Positions 1-11,157 of a stretch of DNA of 64,000 nucleotides are shown here, one piece after another. Within the stretch, counting starts at the first letter, position 1. Every line of letters begins with the position of its first letter. The position numbers and the translations under genes are program-made. The stretch comes from Microcebus murinus (lineage: Eukaryota; Chordata; Mammalia; Primates; Cheirogaleidae): NCBI RefSeq assembly GCF_040939455.1, contig NC_134117.1, positions 49,904,001 through 49,968,000 of the forward strand, written 5' to 3'. The notes beneath the pieces were generated by a model. It ran no database searches. It was not told the origin of the DNA and saw nothing but the letters and a program-made list of their open reading frames with translations.

Positions 1-1199
1 TAGTGATCAGTCTAATATTGCATGCATTTAATTTCCCTTCTTATCCAAGTCATTTATTTAGGAAAGATTTTTAGGGGAGGACTGAGTAATAGGGTTTAGA
101 AAAGGGCACAAGAAAAATTTGGAAAAGATCACTATGTTCCCTATTTTGATTGTGGTGTTGGTTTTGTTTTGGAGACATATATCAATCTTACCAAAATTGT
201 ACCTTTTTAATATGTGCAATTTATTATATGTTTTGGTTTGTTTCTAATTATTTATTTATTACCATTACTTTAATAATGTGATTTATATTATTTTCTGAGT
301 TTTAGGCCAAAGGTAAACCTCAATTTTAATTTTTGAAAATATTCATGTGTACTTGAGAAAAGATATGAGTGTTCTCTAATTTTAGGTAGTTTGAGATATA
401 TATTTTATCTCATTGATCTCCTAAGGACTGAAAAAGTCTTCTGTTATTATTCTATTCTAGTAACTTTCAAAGTGATTGCACTTTTGAGAAAATTAGCAAA
501 TTAGATCACTGCTGTGGGCTTATGACATAATGCCAGCTATGTGTCATGGAGTAACCACTTCATCTGGCTTTTCACAATATCCTCAATAGACTTAACCTAA
601 ACCCTTCAACCTCTTTCCAGTTATTGCCCTCCCTATAGCCCTGGCCAGCCTCTTTTATCTAGAGACAGTGACATGACTTGTGTGGCTGTACTGTACCAAT
701 TTTTTTTTTATGATTTGTCAAGAAATGACTACATTCTGACTTTAAATTTCTCCTTGACCACCATCTGTGGCATCAATCTGTATGCAAGAGGCCCCAACCT
801 CAGAATGAAGGTGGCACAGGATCCAGCTGAAGCCTTTCCACTGGGTCCCGGTCTCTTTGGCCAGTTTCTGTCATATCCATTCTTCATTCAGTAGCCCCCA
901 TCTCCACTGCTGACTTGTGCCCTTTTTACAATTTTTACTCTATTTTACCTGTCCCGATGACTATAGTGCTACTTAATTAAACATTAAATCAGCTCCACCT
1001 TCTTAACACTGCTTCACCAAATTTGCCTACCATATTTGACCCGGGGTGGTTATTAACTTACTTGCTCTCATATCCTACATAATCTCATCCGCTCAAATCA
1101 TTAATTATGATACTTACAATTTTTACATTTGCATTACCAAATAAAAACTCTACTCCTTCATTTTCGTCTTCCTTTTACACAAAACATATAGCCATATTG
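1..1199. other. Unannotated A+T-rich intergenic DNA
   Basis: No gene or confidently named repeat is visible here. An open frame of 73 codons at 673-894 has no start context, splice structure or protein family I recognise, so it is treated as chance. The 660-900 part is less A/T-rich than its surroundings but does not resemble a repeat I can name. Confidence 0.6.
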
Positions 1200-1400
1200 T
1201 CCTGCTACATAATGTAGTGAAAGGGGCTCCATGATTGGAGGCTGAAGTCTTTCTGAGTCCAGGTTCTGTCACCAATTAATTATATTATCTGAAATAACTT
1301 ACTAAAGCTCATTAAGCTCCAGTTTCCTCATATTTCAAATGGCATTGTGAGAGCTAAATAAAATTATGCAGGTGAAATATTTTGTAAATGATAGAATTGA
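1200..1400 (+). repeat. MIR SINE, degraded
   Basis: This is an old tRNA-derived SINE. The landmarks in order are a garbled copy of the 'ggttctgtcacc' segment, then 'cagtttcctcat' near 1321, a 'aaatggcattgtgagagctaaata' type region (written here only as a pattern) and an A/T-rich tail. This order matches the sense MIR consensus (tRNA part, core, then 'cctcatctgtaaaatgg'). It is too diverged for a precise subfamily. No activity is implied. Confidence 0.65.
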
Positions 1401-3140
1401 ATTCAAATGCAAGATACTGCAAATAGGCAGGATGTATTTATTCTCAATGCAGGTATATTTCTTTGAGCGCTTTGAAAACTTAAGTAAAATATTCCATTTC
1501 AGGAAGTAAAAGCTATCAAACCTTTCTGAAAGCCTCACAGTAGCTTGGTAGATATAAAACTGGAGACAAAAATTGCCTTTCTGAATACTAGAGCTTTGTA
1601 AGAGAGGAAGCTGAGAAGATATAAAACACAGGCTCACTTCAAAATGGAGAAGTCAGTAAAATTGAGGTGCTAATCAAAATGTTTGAAGACTGTCATCCTT
1701 GTAAGAATAATGCCACACTTAAGAGCCATGTGTTCAACATCTGCAAACCAAAAGCAAATGAAAAATTCTATTAGCTTGTACCAGAAATGTGAATACTCAG
1801 CTGAAAACTAAGACTATTGTGGGGGGTATAATTCAAAGTAATATCAGGATGGAAATGATGAGTGAGGAGAAAAGGTGAAAATTATTACATAAACACAATT
1901 TATTTTGGAAAGCATATGAGCACATGCAAGGCAGCAAAATCTAAACTTTTACTTGGTAATTGAAGAGCAGAGTCAGCATAGGGTTTCAGATGAAAATCAG
2001 AAAGCAGGCAAAACCAAAGTAGCCTCATCTAATCTTTCCTAATTCCCCCAGGCCAACTGAAATACTTTATCCTTTATACTCCAATTGCCCCTTGCATTTA
2101 CCTCCATGGTAACTATTACCACAGGGTATTATAACCACTTTTGTTTGTGGCAATTTCCCTTAAACTGCCCTTTTTGAAAAGCAGAAACTACATCCTTTTT
2201 CCTTTGTGTCCCCTGCCACATGGTGATCAAAAATTTGTTAAATGATTAAAGAACTACATTTTGGCCAGTGATATATCTAATGACAAATATTAGCTTCTTC
2301 TTAGGACAGCTAATAAAGATACACTCATTTTAAAACACTTAAATATTGGTGCATGGCTTATGGAAACAGTCTCATTATTATATCAGTATTAAAACCCAAC
2401 TATTTTGGGCAGTCCTATTCAAGACAAATTTTTAGGAGCTTACCATTCAGAGTTATAATCTGCATAAGATAATTCACATGGTTGATTTCTGATTCCACTG
2501 AAACAAAGTCACAGAGTCGGCCCCCAGACGTGTTGGTCAAAGCAGCCACAGAAGGATTGGCAGGTTGCGTACTACACAGCTCTATGCAGATGCCATGCAT
2601 ATACAGTAAATGTGAAGTTACATAATGCAATATACACAACCCATAGGACAGTCAAGTAGCTTGTTGATGATGAAATAAGCCTATTTTGCAGCCAAACTAT
2701 TTATCCATATTCTCTCAGCAATTTCACAAAGGTTTGCCTTTGTTTAAACAATAAAGGATGGGACATCCTTGGGCCACTCCATTTCAATGACTAGAAAAAA
2801 TGACTCTGGCACAACATCTTGTAAACTTCTATTATGAAACACCAGATCTAAGGGCTATTAATAGATTTTCCAGTAAAAGTGGTTGAGAACCAAATGAGTC
2901 AACAGGAATAAAGTTAAACTTTTTCTTTCCTATAGGATATCTCAGAATCTCTAATATGCTAATATATTAATCTATAAAGGACATTATATTATGGAGTATT
3001 TCTCAAATGTATTTCACAAATGCTTTTTCAAGAAACATTTTGTAAGACTAGAGAAATCTCATGGACAACACTTGGGAAAACACTACTGTAGAATGCAGCA
3101 CCCATCCCTTTTTGCTGTAGACTACCCACCTATTGCTCAT
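1401..3140. other. Unannotated intergenic DNA
   Basis: No coding potential and no repeat I can name. A minus-strand frame of 74 codons (2415-2639) is read as chance. The stretch is ordinary A+T-rich mammalian single-copy or very old repeat DNA. Confidence 0.5.
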
Positions 3141-3144
3141 AAGC

Positions 3145-3247
3145 TATCAGGATGAGACCAGGGATCTGTATTTTTAACAAGATCTCACAGGGGATTTTAT
3201 GTGGCCAAATCAAAACTAGTAGTGGACCCAAGTTTGGGAACCACTGT
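3145..3247 (+). repeat. hAT/MER-type nonautonomous DNA transposon fragment
   Basis: The right half of a MER3/MER5-like element seems to be present. It shows 'atctgtatttttaacaag' followed further on by a terminal 'gggaaccactgta', which resembles the terminal inverted repeat of these small hAT elements (ending like gagaaccactg). The left terminus is not recognisable. Assignment is tentative. Confidence 0.35.
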
Positions 3248-3589
3248 ACACTTTAAACTAATTTCTCATTTCTAAAGTCTTCCATTCTCAAAAGCTAAAT
3301 TTCTGTGGTTCATTTTTTCATAGACCCCCAAATCTCCTCTCATGTCTATAGGCAAGTGTGCAAGATAGAAAAATAGGCTGATTTTTAGTTCCGGGTTAAT
3401 AATTTTGTAGGTTCAGATTTCTGATACTGTTAGCAAGGCTTCTGACTTGTTGAATCTAGAATTTCAATATGCATATCAATCAGGATTAAAACAGTATTAA
3501 GATATTTAAAATGTGAATAAATACCTGGAAGTTTTTCTTCTCTAGAGTTTTCTTATGGGGGCATCCACAGAATCAGGGAAGATTAGAAT

Positions 3590-3705
3590 TGAAAGGAATA
3601 CCTACAGAGGCTAAGTTATTTACCCGTAATCATAGAGCTCATTAGTGGCAACACTGGGTCTTAAATTCAGAGCTCTGATTCTTATTCCAGTGTTCCTTCT
3701 TCTAC
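3590..3705 (-). repeat. MIR SINE fragment
   Basis: Reads as the reverse of MIR: 'gaggctaagttatttaccc', then a 'cataga-gctcattagtggcaa' segment, then 'cagagctctgattcttattcc'. This is the order 'gaggttaagtaacttgccc ... cacagctagtaagtggcag ... ctctg' expected from an antisense MIR. Old and diverged. Confidence 0.65.
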
Positions 3706-3954
3706 TCAAATAAAAAACAGCATCTGGAAATCTATTCTGAGCACCTCAACACGTCACAGCTACAAATCTATTCTTTGAGCAGCCTTTATGTACCCAAATT
3801 AGGAATAATGATAAAGAAGAGAAAAAAGGATTTGTTTTATCTGTTTTTTTTTTAATGACAGCTTTAAAGGAAGTTACCTAAAAATGAAATAAAAAAGGAT
3901 TCCAAAGCTTTGCTTAAATGAAACACCGGCTCCAATACCCCCATAATCCAGTGT

Positions 3955-3978
3955 ATCATCATCATCGTCATCATCATT
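3955..3978. repeat. ATC trinucleotide simple repeat
   Basis: Short run of ATC units (with one variant unit, cgtc) directly before the L2 copy. Confidence 0.8.
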
Positions 3979-4530
3979 TTTCCCCTAGACTATTACAATT
4001 ATCAATCTTATGTTCTTCCAAATCAGTCTCTACTCTGCAGAAAAAAATGATCTTTCAAAAATGAAAAACCAATTATGTTATTTTTTTTCCCATAACTCCC
4101 CATTGCTCTTTAAATTCATATCCTATAAAACCTTTGTAAGATTGTGCCCCTTCAATCTCATTTCTGGCCAATCTTCCCCTGTGTACCAGGCTTCATTCAC
4201 ACTGAATTTCTTATTTCTTAATTGCTATGCTTTTTCTCATCTCAAGACTTTACTATTACATATGCTTTCCCTCCATCTTGAACATTTCCTACACCAAACC
4301 CAAGCTTTCTTCAGCTAACTCTTAGTCAATCTACAGTTCTCAGGTTTGAAATCTCTTCTGGGCTGCTGGTATGCTTTCTCTGGCCTTCATTACTGAGCTG
4401 TTTGCTCTACAACTCTGCAATTAAATTGTTTACTTGAATGATTCCTCTCCTAGACTGTAAGCACCATGAAGGCAGATATCTTACTAGAGAATAAATCTAC
4501 AGCCTACCTAACACACTGTGGCAACTCAGT
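3979..4530 (+). repeat. L2 LINE 3' end
   Basis: Old L2 in sense orientation. Landmarks in order: 'gactattacaattatc' (the 'ctactgcaatagcc' region), 'aatgatctttcaaaaatg', 'aactccccattgctc', a 'cttcattactgagctg' part, and the classical 3' end 'tagactgtaagcaccatga' at about 4452 with 'aactcagtaaagagttg' corresponding to 'gctcaataaatatttg'. The 102-codon frame at 4010-4318 lies within it and is not a gene. The L2 assignment comes from the long ordered match to the 3' consensus as I remember it. Confidence 0.75.
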
Positions 4531-4539
4531 AAAGAGTTG

Positions 4540-4645
4540 TGGAGAGAAGAAAAAAAAATGGAAAAGAGAGGAGGGAGGAAGGGAGAGATGGAAGAAGACA
4601 GAGAAAGAGAGAGGAAAAGGTAAGAGGGAAGAAGAGAATGAAGCA
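4540..4645 (+). repeat. GA-rich purine tract
   Basis: About 100 bases almost entirely of G and A (agaaaaaaaatgg, gaggagggaggaagg, gagaaagagagag and similar). It follows directly on the L2 3' end. A lysine/glutamate-rich frame (4466-4648) is simply the translation of this tract. Confidence 0.8.
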
Positions 4646-5575
4646 TGAAAACAATCCACTATCTTCCCTAGCACAACATCCTTAATATGATGAATTCTCT
4701 TTTATCTGATATGATTGAGGAAGAGATATTCTGATTAATTCATTAATTAAGACACAGTTCAAGGCTTTAAAAATAAATGAGGAAAAGGCAGACAGATTAA
4801 AAAAAATACAAGAAACTCAATTGTATGGACTATAAAACAAACCCCATATCAAACAAACAATATAATGAAATGAGTGATATTTGTCAGGTGCTTTAAAACA
4901 GTGAACAACATGCCTATGCACAGAGCCATTCATCCAGAAAAACCCAGCACACTCTAAAACCCAGAGGCACTGCAAACCACTGTCATTCACTGCTCAATTA
5001 ACGCTTGTATTAAAGACACTATATTTCTATAAGTTATGGAGAAGCAACACTCATTTTTTGGCAGCAAAAATGACTCCATAGTTTAGATGATAAACGGTTA
5101 TTCTTACAAAGAGAGGTCTGAGACCCTGTATATGTCTATAAGCAGAAGACAGGACCTTAATTTTGAAAGTCTCATGCTAGACATCTAAGACCACACACTG
5201 TAAAAGCACATACAGCTCAATTTATCTGTCTTAGAAGGAAAGTGAGCCAGCTGGAACCTGCTGGGATTTGTACCTGAAAGTTACAGGAAAATATGAAGTT
5301 CCAGAAAAAGTTCTTAAGGAACATCAGCTAAGCAAAATCAATTGGAAAAAAAAAATACATTATTTTGGGGAAGGCCATTGGCTAAGCCAACACAAATTAA
5401 ATGCCACAATAACTGAGAAAATGAAAAGATATATACATATATATTCTAATTTTTGGTATCAGTTATTCTCCTGTAATTGCAACATTTTTCCTACTAGCTG
5501 TAGATGCATCAGTTCTCAAAAATAAACAAACAAAATCAACAAAAGGGTTTTTATGACCAAATTCAGTGCTATAGA
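4646..5575. other. Unannotated A+T-rich DNA
   Basis: No gene or confident repeat. A plus-strand frame of 85 codons (5268-5525) shows no known domain and is interrupted by A-runs typical of noncoding DNA. Confidence 0.5.
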
Positions 5576-5577
5576 GT

Positions 5578-5760
5578 CTTATAGCTGGAAGCAATTTCAA
5601 AAATAATTTAGTCTAAACTCTTCATTTTAAAGGTCACAAAAACAGAAGCCAAGAGACATTAAATGACCTAAGCAAAGTCACACTATAAGACATTGGCATA
5701 GTGAGGACCAGAACTCTAATCCTGTGACTCAGTAGCTAAATTTCTGAACACCAGATTATT
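5578..5760 (-). repeat. MIR-like old SINE
   Basis: The order 'tagctggaagcaat', 'tctaaactcttcatttt', 'gacattaaatgaccta', 'aagtcacactataag' and 'aggaccagaactctaatcc' matches the antisense of an ancient SINE whose sense reads 'ctcagtttcctcatctgtaa ... ggatgatctctaag'. The same family is seen in the opposite orientation at 12345-12495 and 14505-14615. Confidence 0.6.
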
Positions 5761-6345
5761 CTAGAAAGCAGCCATATTTCGAAAACATTCAGTATTTTTT
5801 TTTCAAAGCAAATGCATCACATTCTATTTGAGCTTGTAGACATGTAAAACCCCCAGATGGTTTCATATCAACTTCCTCTAAGGCAGATCACTCCCTTCCT
5901 GAATTTGCACAATAGATTATTTTTACTCTAAATTAAAGAATTTTATTTATATGCATGTTACATTTTATCTTGGTGCTTTCAGATAGACCATTGTTACTGC
6001 CTTTTGAGATCAATTTAAATTTTGGATCTGCCATTCATGGTAATAGGTACTCCTCTCAGGTCTGAATCTTCGATGAATCTGAAGAGTGTGACTTTTATGT
6101 CTTCATTCAGGTCACAGTAAAGACACTGAACAGTGAGTGCAGAACTGCTGCTGGCCAGTCTGCCAGGAGGCTTGATGCATGAAGCAAGACCTACTGGATA
6201 TGACTGTTTAGTCAGCACTGAATTCACATAAAGATTCTTTCATCCAACCCATATATTCCTAGTCTGTGTTTAATTCTATAATAAATACAATTGTATCGGC
6301 TACATGCAAATGCTTATAGAATAAGCATTTTGAAAATAAAATATT
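5761..6345. other. Unannotated DNA
   Basis: No gene or nameable repeat. A minus-strand 70-codon frame (6015-6227) is not recognised and is treated as chance. Confidence 0.5.
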
Positions 6346-6349
6346 ACAT

Positions 6350-6530
6350 TTATAGTATGTGTTATTGTTGACAAAATACTTTTTTATACATTATTTCATC
6401 TGAAACTCAAAGAAGGTAAACAAGTCAAGGCTTATTATTTCTGTTTTGTAAATCAGGAAACTAAGTTTCAGAGAAGTGAATTAACTTACCCTCAACAAGC
6501 TAGTAAGTATTGAGGCAGAGTGTCCCAAGA
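6350..6530 (-). repeat. MIR SINE
   Basis: Antisense MIR: 'cattatttcatctgaaactc', then 'ttattatttctgttttgtaaatcag' (pattern), 'gaaactaagtttcagagaag' and 'caagctagtaagtattgagg'. All are in the order expected for the reversed consensus. Confidence 0.7.
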
Positions 6531-6756
6531 CACTTGCTATAACACTTTTTGTGCTATTTTGTTTGGATAGCATAGATAATTGTCAAATATATTACTGAAA
6601 TAAATTTCAGAGCACTGTATCACAAAAATCTCAAGTGCACTACATATCTAATTTCTGAATACTGTGAGAGCCCAACGAGGAGAGAAATATCCTCTAGAAG
6701 ACTTTCTCCTGCTTTTCAAGATGAACTCTAGGATTTCACAAACCTTGTTTCAAATA

Positions 6757-6834
6757 TATACTCTCTCTCACTCTCACACACACATCACACACACACACAC
6801 ACACTCACACACACACACACACACACACACACGC
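6757..6834. repeat. TC/CA compound microsatellite
   Basis: A tctctc segment passes into a run of CA dinucleotides with a few interruptions (atc, ctc) before ending in acgcttgc. Likely length-polymorphic. Confidence 0.95.
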
Positions 6835-6952
6835 TTGCTATTTTCTGTTTTGAATACCTAACATACCCTACCCATTCTGCTCTTTGTCTCAGTAAGTAGG
6901 CCTTTACAGTCAGGAAAAAGATCCTAGTTGTTATATCAAAAAGTTAAGGAGG

Positions 6953-7516
6953 TTGTTTGATTTTTTTCTTGTTTATTCTTTTAAATTCTAGATAGATTCT
7001 TGTTATTAGACCTCTATCAGAAGTGTAGAGAGCGAATATTTTCTCTCACTCTGTGGGTTGTCTATTTGCTCAGATGATCGTTTTACAAAGCGAGACGACA
7101 CAAGATCTGGAAAATGGGCTACACATCTACTCACCATCAAATTGGTACTGACTGACTAAAACTAGGGTGCTCAAAAAACAGTAGTGCTCAACAGGGATTT
7201 AGTGGGGGAGACCCACATCTTAAGGATGTGACAGCACTGTGGGGGGGGGGGAAGAGATTACCTCTATCCCTTTTTAGGGAGAGGCAAAGATATGCACTGT
7301 AACCAAAATGTCTAAAAAAAAAATTTGCTATCGGGAGGTGGGCAGGTAGAAGGGGGGAGGTGGGGAAGGGTATATACTTAGATGGTGGGTGCGGTGCAGA
7401 CCACCTAGAGGCTGGACATGCTTAAAGCTCTGGCATAGTGGGGTGGGGGAGGGGAGGCAGGAGCAAGATATGTAACCATAACACTATATGTACCCCCATA
7501 AAATGAGGTAATAAAA
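6953..7516 (+). mobile_element. 5'-inverted L1 insertion (strepsirrhine-type 3' end)
   Basis: A short L1 insertion bounded by a perfect 15-bp target duplication (aaaaagttaaggagg at 6938-6952 and 7517-7531) and ending in an A-run. The left 140 bases (about 6953-7091) read as antisense L1 ORF2: 'agattcttgttattagacc', 'ctatcag' and 'tctctcactctgtgggttg' correspond to the reverse of the L1 region that usually reads 'gattctggatattag ... ctcccattctgtaggttg'. The right part (about 7092-7516) is a sense 3' UTR: G-rich tract, 'atggtgggtgcggtgcagac', 'taaagctctggcat', 'tatgtacccccata', then poly(A). Inverted plus sense segments between one target duplication is the known product of twin priming. The clean duplication suggests a fairly young insertion. 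It has no coding capacity. Confidence 0.85.
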
Positions 7517-7531
7517 AAAAAGTTAAGGAGG

Positions 7532-7865
7532 CACCTTACCAAAGACCAACAATGTGTGTATTGTTCTCCCAGTACTACCATTCTTTAAATGACACATGCA
7601 CTCAACTCCTTGTGCCCAGGTAGAGAATACCAACAAAAGGTATAAGAGCCACAGCTAATACCCAATTTTTCCTGCCTCCTAAACCCTAGCTAATAGCCAG
7701 TTTTTGTACCTACTATTGCATGCTCAGGTTAGTTAAGTAGATAATGAAATACCATTTTGTGTGTCACCTTCTACAGATCTATAAAAGATCACATATATAC
7801 ACACACATACACACAAGCCAGATATTACATCCTAAGAGTCTCCTCTGTATTTTCACCAAGCTGAG
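7532..7865. other. Unannotated DNA
   Basis: Flanking sequence of the L1 insertion. It contains a very short TA/CA stretch near 7795-7816. Nothing else is supported. Confidence 0.5.
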
Positions 7866-7867
7866 TA

Positions 7868-8090
7868 TTATAAGAAACACTAATAATAATGCTTCACAGT
7901 TGCATAGTATTTTAGAATTTATAAAATACTTTCATAGATATCATAGATAATAAGAAGTATCGATGCCATGATTTCCATTTTATAGATGAGGTGAAATCCA
8001 GAAAATTCAGTGACCTGCCCAAGGTCACACAACTATTGAATGACTGAGATAAGTCTTAAACTAAGGTCTTCCAACTCAAGTTTAGTGGAG
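7868..8090 (-). repeat. MIR SINE
   Basis: A comparatively well preserved antisense MIR: 'aataataatgcttcacag', 'tagtattttagaatttata', 'ttccattttatagatgagg', 'tgacctgcccaaggtcacac' and 'aactattgaatgactgag'. The 'cccaaggtcacac' core block is the clearest in the window. Confidence 0.8.
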
Positions 8091-8411
8091 AACACAAGTT
8101 ATTTGAAGATGTGACTGTAAAAAAAAAAAACAGTCAGATAACAATATGAACCACACATATTCAAATGCCACATTCTAAGAGTTCAGGGAAAAAGGATGCA
8201 GACATCCCAACTGAGTTCAACAATAGGCATGCAAGACCTCCTAGAGCTGCCAAGACAATCTTTTAAATCTTGTCACTCCAGACAACAGTTCAAACCAGTA
8301 AATACCATACACTCTTTAAACTGTGCTTTTCATACATTGCATAGAGCTCTTATTCTGTTGTAAAATAAAAAAAAACGATGAAACTCAGGTGCATTAAGTC
8401 ATTCTATTCAA

Positions 8412-8420
8412 AAGAAATAA

Positions 8421-8457
<37 letters not shown>
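8412..8457. repeat. AT dinucleotide microsatellite
   Basis: A uniform run of AT units after aataaataaa. It is self-complementary and can extrude a hairpin. Confidence 0.95.
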
Positions 8458-8460
<3 letters not shown>

Positions 8461-8831
8461 AGAAGAGGAAAACACCCTGTTCAACCTGGTGAGGGATCCG
8501 ATGGCAGTGAAAGGTGTGAATCATAAAGCCATAAACACTGCAATAAGGAAGTAGCTGAGTTTCATCTGACACAATAGCGAAGTGCCAAGCCTGTAAAAAC
8601 TTAGTAAGAGAATGAAGAGAAATGACAAAGTGCATTATGACTCTGAATAATATCTTGACAGGAAATGGAGGGCTCAGCAGGTTCCTGCACATTAAAAATC
8701 ATGCCCCATATGATGTGGGCTGTACCCTCTCCAAGGAGAAATCACAGTCACGCTAAATGTAGAACAGGAGAGAACAAAAAGCTGAGAAGCAGAACTCACA
8801 CAAAAACAGATAATTCAAAAGATGTTCTAGA

Positions 8832-9012
8832 GCAGTGGTTCTATAAGAGTGGTCCCTGGAGCAGCAGCATCAGTATCACCTGGGAACTTGTGTAGAAATG
8901 CAAACTATCAGGTCCACCCAGGCCTATGGAATCAAAACCTCTGGGACTGGGGCCCAGCAATCTATATTTTAACAAACCACCCAGGAGATTCTGATCCTTA
9001 GCCCAGCTAGGA
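8832..9012 (+). mobile_element. MER3-like hAT nonautonomous transposon
   Basis: The left end is 'cagtggttctataagagtgg' followed by 'tccctggagcagcagcatc', 'tatcacctgggaacttgtg', 'agaaatgcaaac', 'ggggcccagcaatct', 'attttaacaaacc' and 'aggagattctgatcc'. This follows the MER3 consensus nearly along its full length. The outermost right terminus has decayed. Subfamily naming (MER3 against the similar MER5) is from memory. Confidence 0.75.
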
Positions 9013-9319
9013 TTATGGTAGTTTACTTGTAGTATTTACCTACATCCCTTTCCTTTTGGCAATGCTTTCAAATGAAGAATGTGAGCATTGACTGGCGAAT
9101 GTTGTGTTTCTATGTACTCTGAACCTTGGAAATGATACAGTTTTGACACATCCCTACCACGACTCACTGTGGGTTCTATAAATAGCAATCTGTTCAGCAA
9201 GGATCTCTGAAAGCTTGATAAGAGCAATGGACAGGTATGAGATAATTAATCATTAAATTATGGTCATCATACAGTTAATTAAACATAGTTTTTTATTCCT
9301 CAGTCACTTAGCCCTTAGG

Positions 9320-9508
9320 GCAGTGGTTATCAGCATACATCAAATTTACCTAGGAGGGAGGGCTTGTTAAAACAGATTCTTGAGCCCCACCACTAGACTG
9401 TGATTCAGTAGGCTACAAGTGGGGCCAGATAATTTGCATTTCTAACAAGCTCCTTGGTGATGCTGATACTGCTGATCCAAGGGCCACACTTTGAGAAGCC
9501 CTGCACTA
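9320..9508 (-). mobile_element. MER3-like hAT nonautonomous transposon, inverted relative to the copy at 8832
   Basis: Begins 'gcagtggttatcagcatac' and proceeds 'ttacctaggagggagggctt', 'gttaaaacagattcttgagc', 'gattcagtagg', 'atttgcatttctaacaagc', 'ggtgatgctgatactgctg' and 'ccacactttgagaagccctg'. This is the reverse orientation of the neighbouring copy, with both terminal inverted repeats visible. The two copies form an inverted pair about 310 bases apart. Confidence 0.8.
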
Positions 9509-9603
9509 AAGGAAAAAACAATTTTTTAAATCAATTTTAATCAATGTTCTAGGTACACCAGACCATTGGTGTGCTGGTAATTGTTTAACAACTGTCTCTC
9601 CAG

Positions 9604-9621
9604 GAAAAAAAAAAAAAAAAG
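9604..9621. repeat. A-run
   Basis: Homopolymeric A tract without a recognisable retroelement upstream. Confidence 0.8.
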
Positions 9622-11089
9622 AAGGCAATAATTTGTAACATTTTCCAATTCTGTGATATGTATTCCAACTGTGATCTGTATTATGCTACCAACATGATGC
9701 CATTGAGCTCAGAGTTAGGATGAGGTGTGTGTACAGTCCACACTTGCTAGCCAGTTCCAGTGCACCACTGCAGCCACTTCACATTTCTCTAGCCTTGCTA
9801 TGTGCAAAACCTGCAGTGCCATTCTGCTTAAATTCCCCAGTTCCCCCAAAGTTGAAATTCATTGAGTCAAACAGATATTCTGCTTCCTTCTTTGGTGAGT
9901 CACTGACTACAGCAGAGGAGTCAATGTGAAGATCCATTGCTCACAATAATACTTACAGTAAATTTCCCCAAATGGAGATACATCATCCTGAGTATCCAAC
10001 ACTTTGAACTTGATTTTGGAATGGTTTTGGCAGCAGACTGTCTACTAGAAAATGGAGATAGTATAAAAGTAAATGACAAAATATAAAAGCTATATTACCA
10101 GGCAAGTCCTGCAGTGGGGCTCCTAAAGTAAAATATAGGAGATTCCATCTAAGGAAGAGTTCAAATATCAAATGTGGTCAAGCCACTGTGTGGCACATAG
10201 CAAATAACCTACTTCCTTTTTAAAGTATGGAATAATTCCCCCTTGAGTAAAAGACTCAAGAACTTTAACATCCAATAAAAATGTTTAAAGGCAAAGAACA
10301 TACTCCTCTTTCCTTTCCCTTTGAACCTCTCTTAAACCACATATATTCTGTAAAAAATTTATCTGTTGCCTCTGTTAAATCATGGCACCATCCCCTACCC
10401 TGACCTATCTTTCCTATAAGTACAATTGATGCTGCCCCAACTGATCAAATCCTCCAGTCTGGTCATAAATCCTGGTTGGAATCTTTACTCATACGTTGGA
10501 TAGCCCATGAATAATCAAAATGTGGCTGTAAAAGTGAAATCTGTCCCAGGTCTTAATTGATTTGTGAATGTATAAAATATTTCTAATCAACATTCAGAGA
10601 AAAAGTGAATCAACAAAACAGGAAACTTTAAAAGATTCCCTTTCTTTAAATCTGCTTATCAAGGAAGCCATCTACTTAGAATCTCAGCCAAAATTATTAC
10701 TGAATAGGTAACATCTGAAAGTTTTACCATCACAAACCTTTAGGCAAAGGGCAATATGACACACAATTTTAATAACAGTTTTCTATATATACATGAATGA
10801 AAGTATTTACTGATGATCTTGTACTAGCAGACAAAGATAGCTGGTCCATATTTCACTAGTTAACTCTGAACTTCCCAAGCTTTCAACCACCCCTTTCACC
10901 AAATGCCATTAGCAAACAGTGACTCCCTCTGAAGGGCTTAACCTACCTAAAGTCCACATGGAGTCATTCAGCAAAGCTCTGCAATTTCACAGTTGCAAAG
11001 TCTCTCTTGTTGTTGGACCCCAGCCAGAACAAAACTAAACCATTTCCTACTCAATTTGCCAACTGCAAGAACTCAATTCACCTGAGTTG
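9622..11089. other. Unannotated DNA
   Basis: No gene or nameable repeat. A 69-codon frame at 9720-9929 and a reverse 62-codon frame at 9983-10171 resemble no protein family I know. Part of this could be extremely old LINE or LTR sequence. Confidence 0.45.
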
Positions 11090-11157
11090 ATTCAATTGCC
11101 ATTCAAGAAGAAACAGTTTTGTAATTCAATCACCATTCAAGAAGAAGCAGTTTTGTG
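11090..11157. repeat. Two-unit 34-bp tandem duplication
   Basis: Two adjacent 34-bp units (11090-11123 and 11124-11157) share 30 of 34 positions. Each starts attcaat and contains ccattcaagaagaa followed by cagttttgt. This is a simple local duplication. Confidence 0.9.

Noticed and set aside
4466..4648. Lys/Glu-rich 60-codon frame
   Set aside because: Translation of the GA-rich tract following the L2 copy.
6757..6834. CRISPR-like regular repeat
   Set aside because: Plain dinucleotide microsatellite; no repeat-spacer structure exists anywhere in the window.
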